A DNA stretch of 64,000 nt, taken from Paracoccus sp. MBLB3053. Its GTDB lineage: Bacteria; Pseudomonadota; Alphaproteobacteria; Rhodobacterales; Rhodobacteraceae. How positions within the stretch are numbered: the stretch's first letter is position 1; every line of letters begins with the position of its first letter. The stretch is taken from NCBI RefSeq assembly GCF_031822435.1, contig NZ_JAVQLW010000004.1, positions 272,744 to 336,743 on the forward strand, read 5' to 3'. A model generated the notes under the pieces. It was not told the origin of the DNA. It made no database searches and worked only from the letters and a program-made list of their open reading frames with translations. Position numbers and translations under genes: made by a program. Of this stretch, positions 62,964-64,000 are shown one piece after another.

Positions 62964-64000
62964 ATGACCGATCATTCCCCCGCCGCCCTGCGCCAGATCA
63001 TCGCCGAGGATACTGGCCGCCCCGTTGACCTTGCCGCCAAGCTTGGCCTGCCCGAGGCGCAACTGGTCGCAGCCCAGGTCGGCCATGGCGCGCTGCGCAT
63101 CGACCCCACACTGGGTCGACTGATCCCCGCGATCCAGTCCTTGGGTGAGGTCATGGCCCTGACCCGCAACCGCTCCTGCGTGATCGAGAAGGTCGGGACC
63201 TATAATGATTTCCACGATGGCGATCATGCCGCCATGACGCTGGACGCGGAAATCGACATGCGCTTTTTCCCGCGCCACTGGGTCCATGCCTTTGCCGTGG
63301 AAAAGCAGACTGATGCGGGCGTGAAGCGCTCGATTCAGGTCTTTGACGCGGCGGGTGATGCGGTGCACAAGGTTCACCTGCGCGAGGTGTCTGACCTGGA
63401 TGGATGGGCAGCATTGAAGCGCGAGCTGGCCGTAGGGGATCAATCCGACAGCGCCGCATTTGCCGCGCGCGAACCGGTCGAACCGGCCAACGCCCCGCTT
63501 GACCGCGTCGATGCGCTGCGCCGCGAATGGGCCGAGATGACCGACACGCATCAGTTCAACACGCTGATCCGCCGGCTCAAGATGAACCGCCTTGGGGCCA
63601 ATCGCGTGGCCGGCGCACCGTTTGCGCGGCCCTTGGCCGTTGCGGCGGTTCCGGCGCTGCTGGAACGCGCCCATGCAGATGGCGTCGGCGTGATGTTCTT
63701 TGTCGGCAACATGGGCTGCATCGAGATCCATTCGGGCCGGATCGAGTCGCTTAAGCCGATGGGGCCGTGGCTGAACGTGCTGGACCCGCGTTTCAACCTG
63801 CATCTGCGCGGTGACCATGTCGCCGAGGTCTGGGCGGTCAACAAGCCGACCAGGCGCGGCCCGGCCATCTCGGTCGAGGCGTTCGATGCGGAAGGCGCGC
63901 TGATCTTCCAATGCTTCGGGCTGCGTCCCGAAAAGGGCGGCGATGCCGCCCAATGGGCGGCGCTGGTCGAGGGTCTTCCAGCCCTGGCCGAGGCTGCGGA
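62964..64000 (+). CDS. hmuS: HmuS/ChuS-family hemin-degrading or heme-binding protein, C-terminus cut off by window edge
   Basis: 345 codons from the ATG at 62964 run to the right edge without a stop, which covers nearly the full expected length. The HmuS/HemS repeats are visible: GEVMALTRNRSCVIEKVGTYNDF and, in the second half, MFFVGNMGCIEIHSGRIESLKPMGPWLNVLDPRFNLHLR. FNLHLR near the end is the conserved segment with the heme-ligand histidine region. The protein takes imported heme in the cytoplasm and passes on or breaks it. Downstream genes for the heme ABC transporter (hmuTUV) would be expected beyond the window. Confidence 0.93.
   Translation, partial: MTDHSPAALRQIIAEDTGRPVDLAAKLGLPEAQLVAAQVGHGALRIDPTLGRLIPAIQSLGEVMALTRNRSCVIEKVGTYNDFHDGDHAAMTLDAEIDMRFFPRHWVHAFAVEKQTDAGVKRSIQVFDAAGDAVHKVHLREVSDLDGWAALKRELAVGDQSDSAAFAAREPVEPANAPLDRVDALRREWAEMTDTHQFNTLIRRLKMNRLGANRVAGAPFARPLAVAAVPALLERAHADGVGVMFFVGNMGCIEIHSGRIESLKPMGPWLNVLDPRFNLHLRGDHVAEVWAVNKPTRRGPAISVEAFDAEGALIFQCFGLRPEKGGDAAQWAALVEGLPALAEAA

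Overview
The window looks like a segment of a large repABC plasmid or chromid from an alphaproteobacterium of the Rhodobacteraceae, probably Paracoccus or a close relative. The reasons are the high G+C content, a repA-repB-repC replication and partition cassette (52.7-56.2 kb) with 16-bp GTTGACAGCTGTCAAC-type partition palindromes, and a dense set of catabolic operons each with its own transporter and regulator. I see no rRNA, tRNA or CRISPR array. All names come from reading the protein sequences; no database search was run.

Layout. (1) 1-4.3 kb: a cut-off GntR/FCD regulator, a TcuA/TcuB-type tricarballylate dehydrogenase pair and a second GntR/FCD regulator with an operator-like palindrome beside its start. 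(2) 4.5-17.2 kb: a second flavoprotein dehydrogenase, an acetolactate-synthase-like ThDP enzyme, a cupin and an aldehyde dehydrogenase, then a LysR regulator, a branched-chain-amino-acid-type ABC importer whose permease and both ATPases are fused in one 841-aa protein (LivM-LivG-LivF), a GST and an SDR. (3) 17.4-23.1 kb: an orphan sugar-type binding protein, then TetR, a TAXI-type TRAP transporter and an amidohydrolase. (4) 23.3-37.2 kb: the most coherent system. It has a ProXVWW-type quaternary-amine importer, a Rieske demethylase with its reductase, a proline-racemase-family protein, an FAD amine oxidase, a DapA-family deaminase and an aldehyde dehydrogenase. Together these resemble the route from a hydroxyproline betaine (or proline betaine) to 2-oxoglutarate. 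(5) 37.5-45.7 kb: singletons (acyltransferase, second DapA-like protein, GNAT, cupin, YtcJ-type amidohydrolase) and a two-subunit molybdenum hydroxylase of the isoquinoline 1-oxidoreductase type.

(6) 45.7-52.4 kb: decayed IS5, IS110 and IS481 transposase remnants and a frameshifted Rrf2 regulator, among three intact genes (M29 aminopeptidase, AAA ATPase, DUF6880-like protein). (7) 52.5-58.2 kb: plasmid backbone with partition palindromes, repC, a predicted counter-transcribed RNA, repB, repA, a divergent VapBC-type toxin-antitoxin pair and a tyrosine recombinase. (8) 58.4-60 kb: a frameshifted IS66-like transposase. (9) 60.2-64 kb: a heme-uptake locus with a HugZ-like protein, a TonB-dependent heme receptor and the start of hmuS, which runs off the right edge.

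Two genes at the window edges are incomplete (GntR at the left, hmuS at the right). The points most worth following are the betaine/hydroxyproline cluster with its unusual racemase-family active site, the LivMGF triple fusion, and a partition-site-like palindrome that supplies the -35 box of the predicted replication-control RNA.
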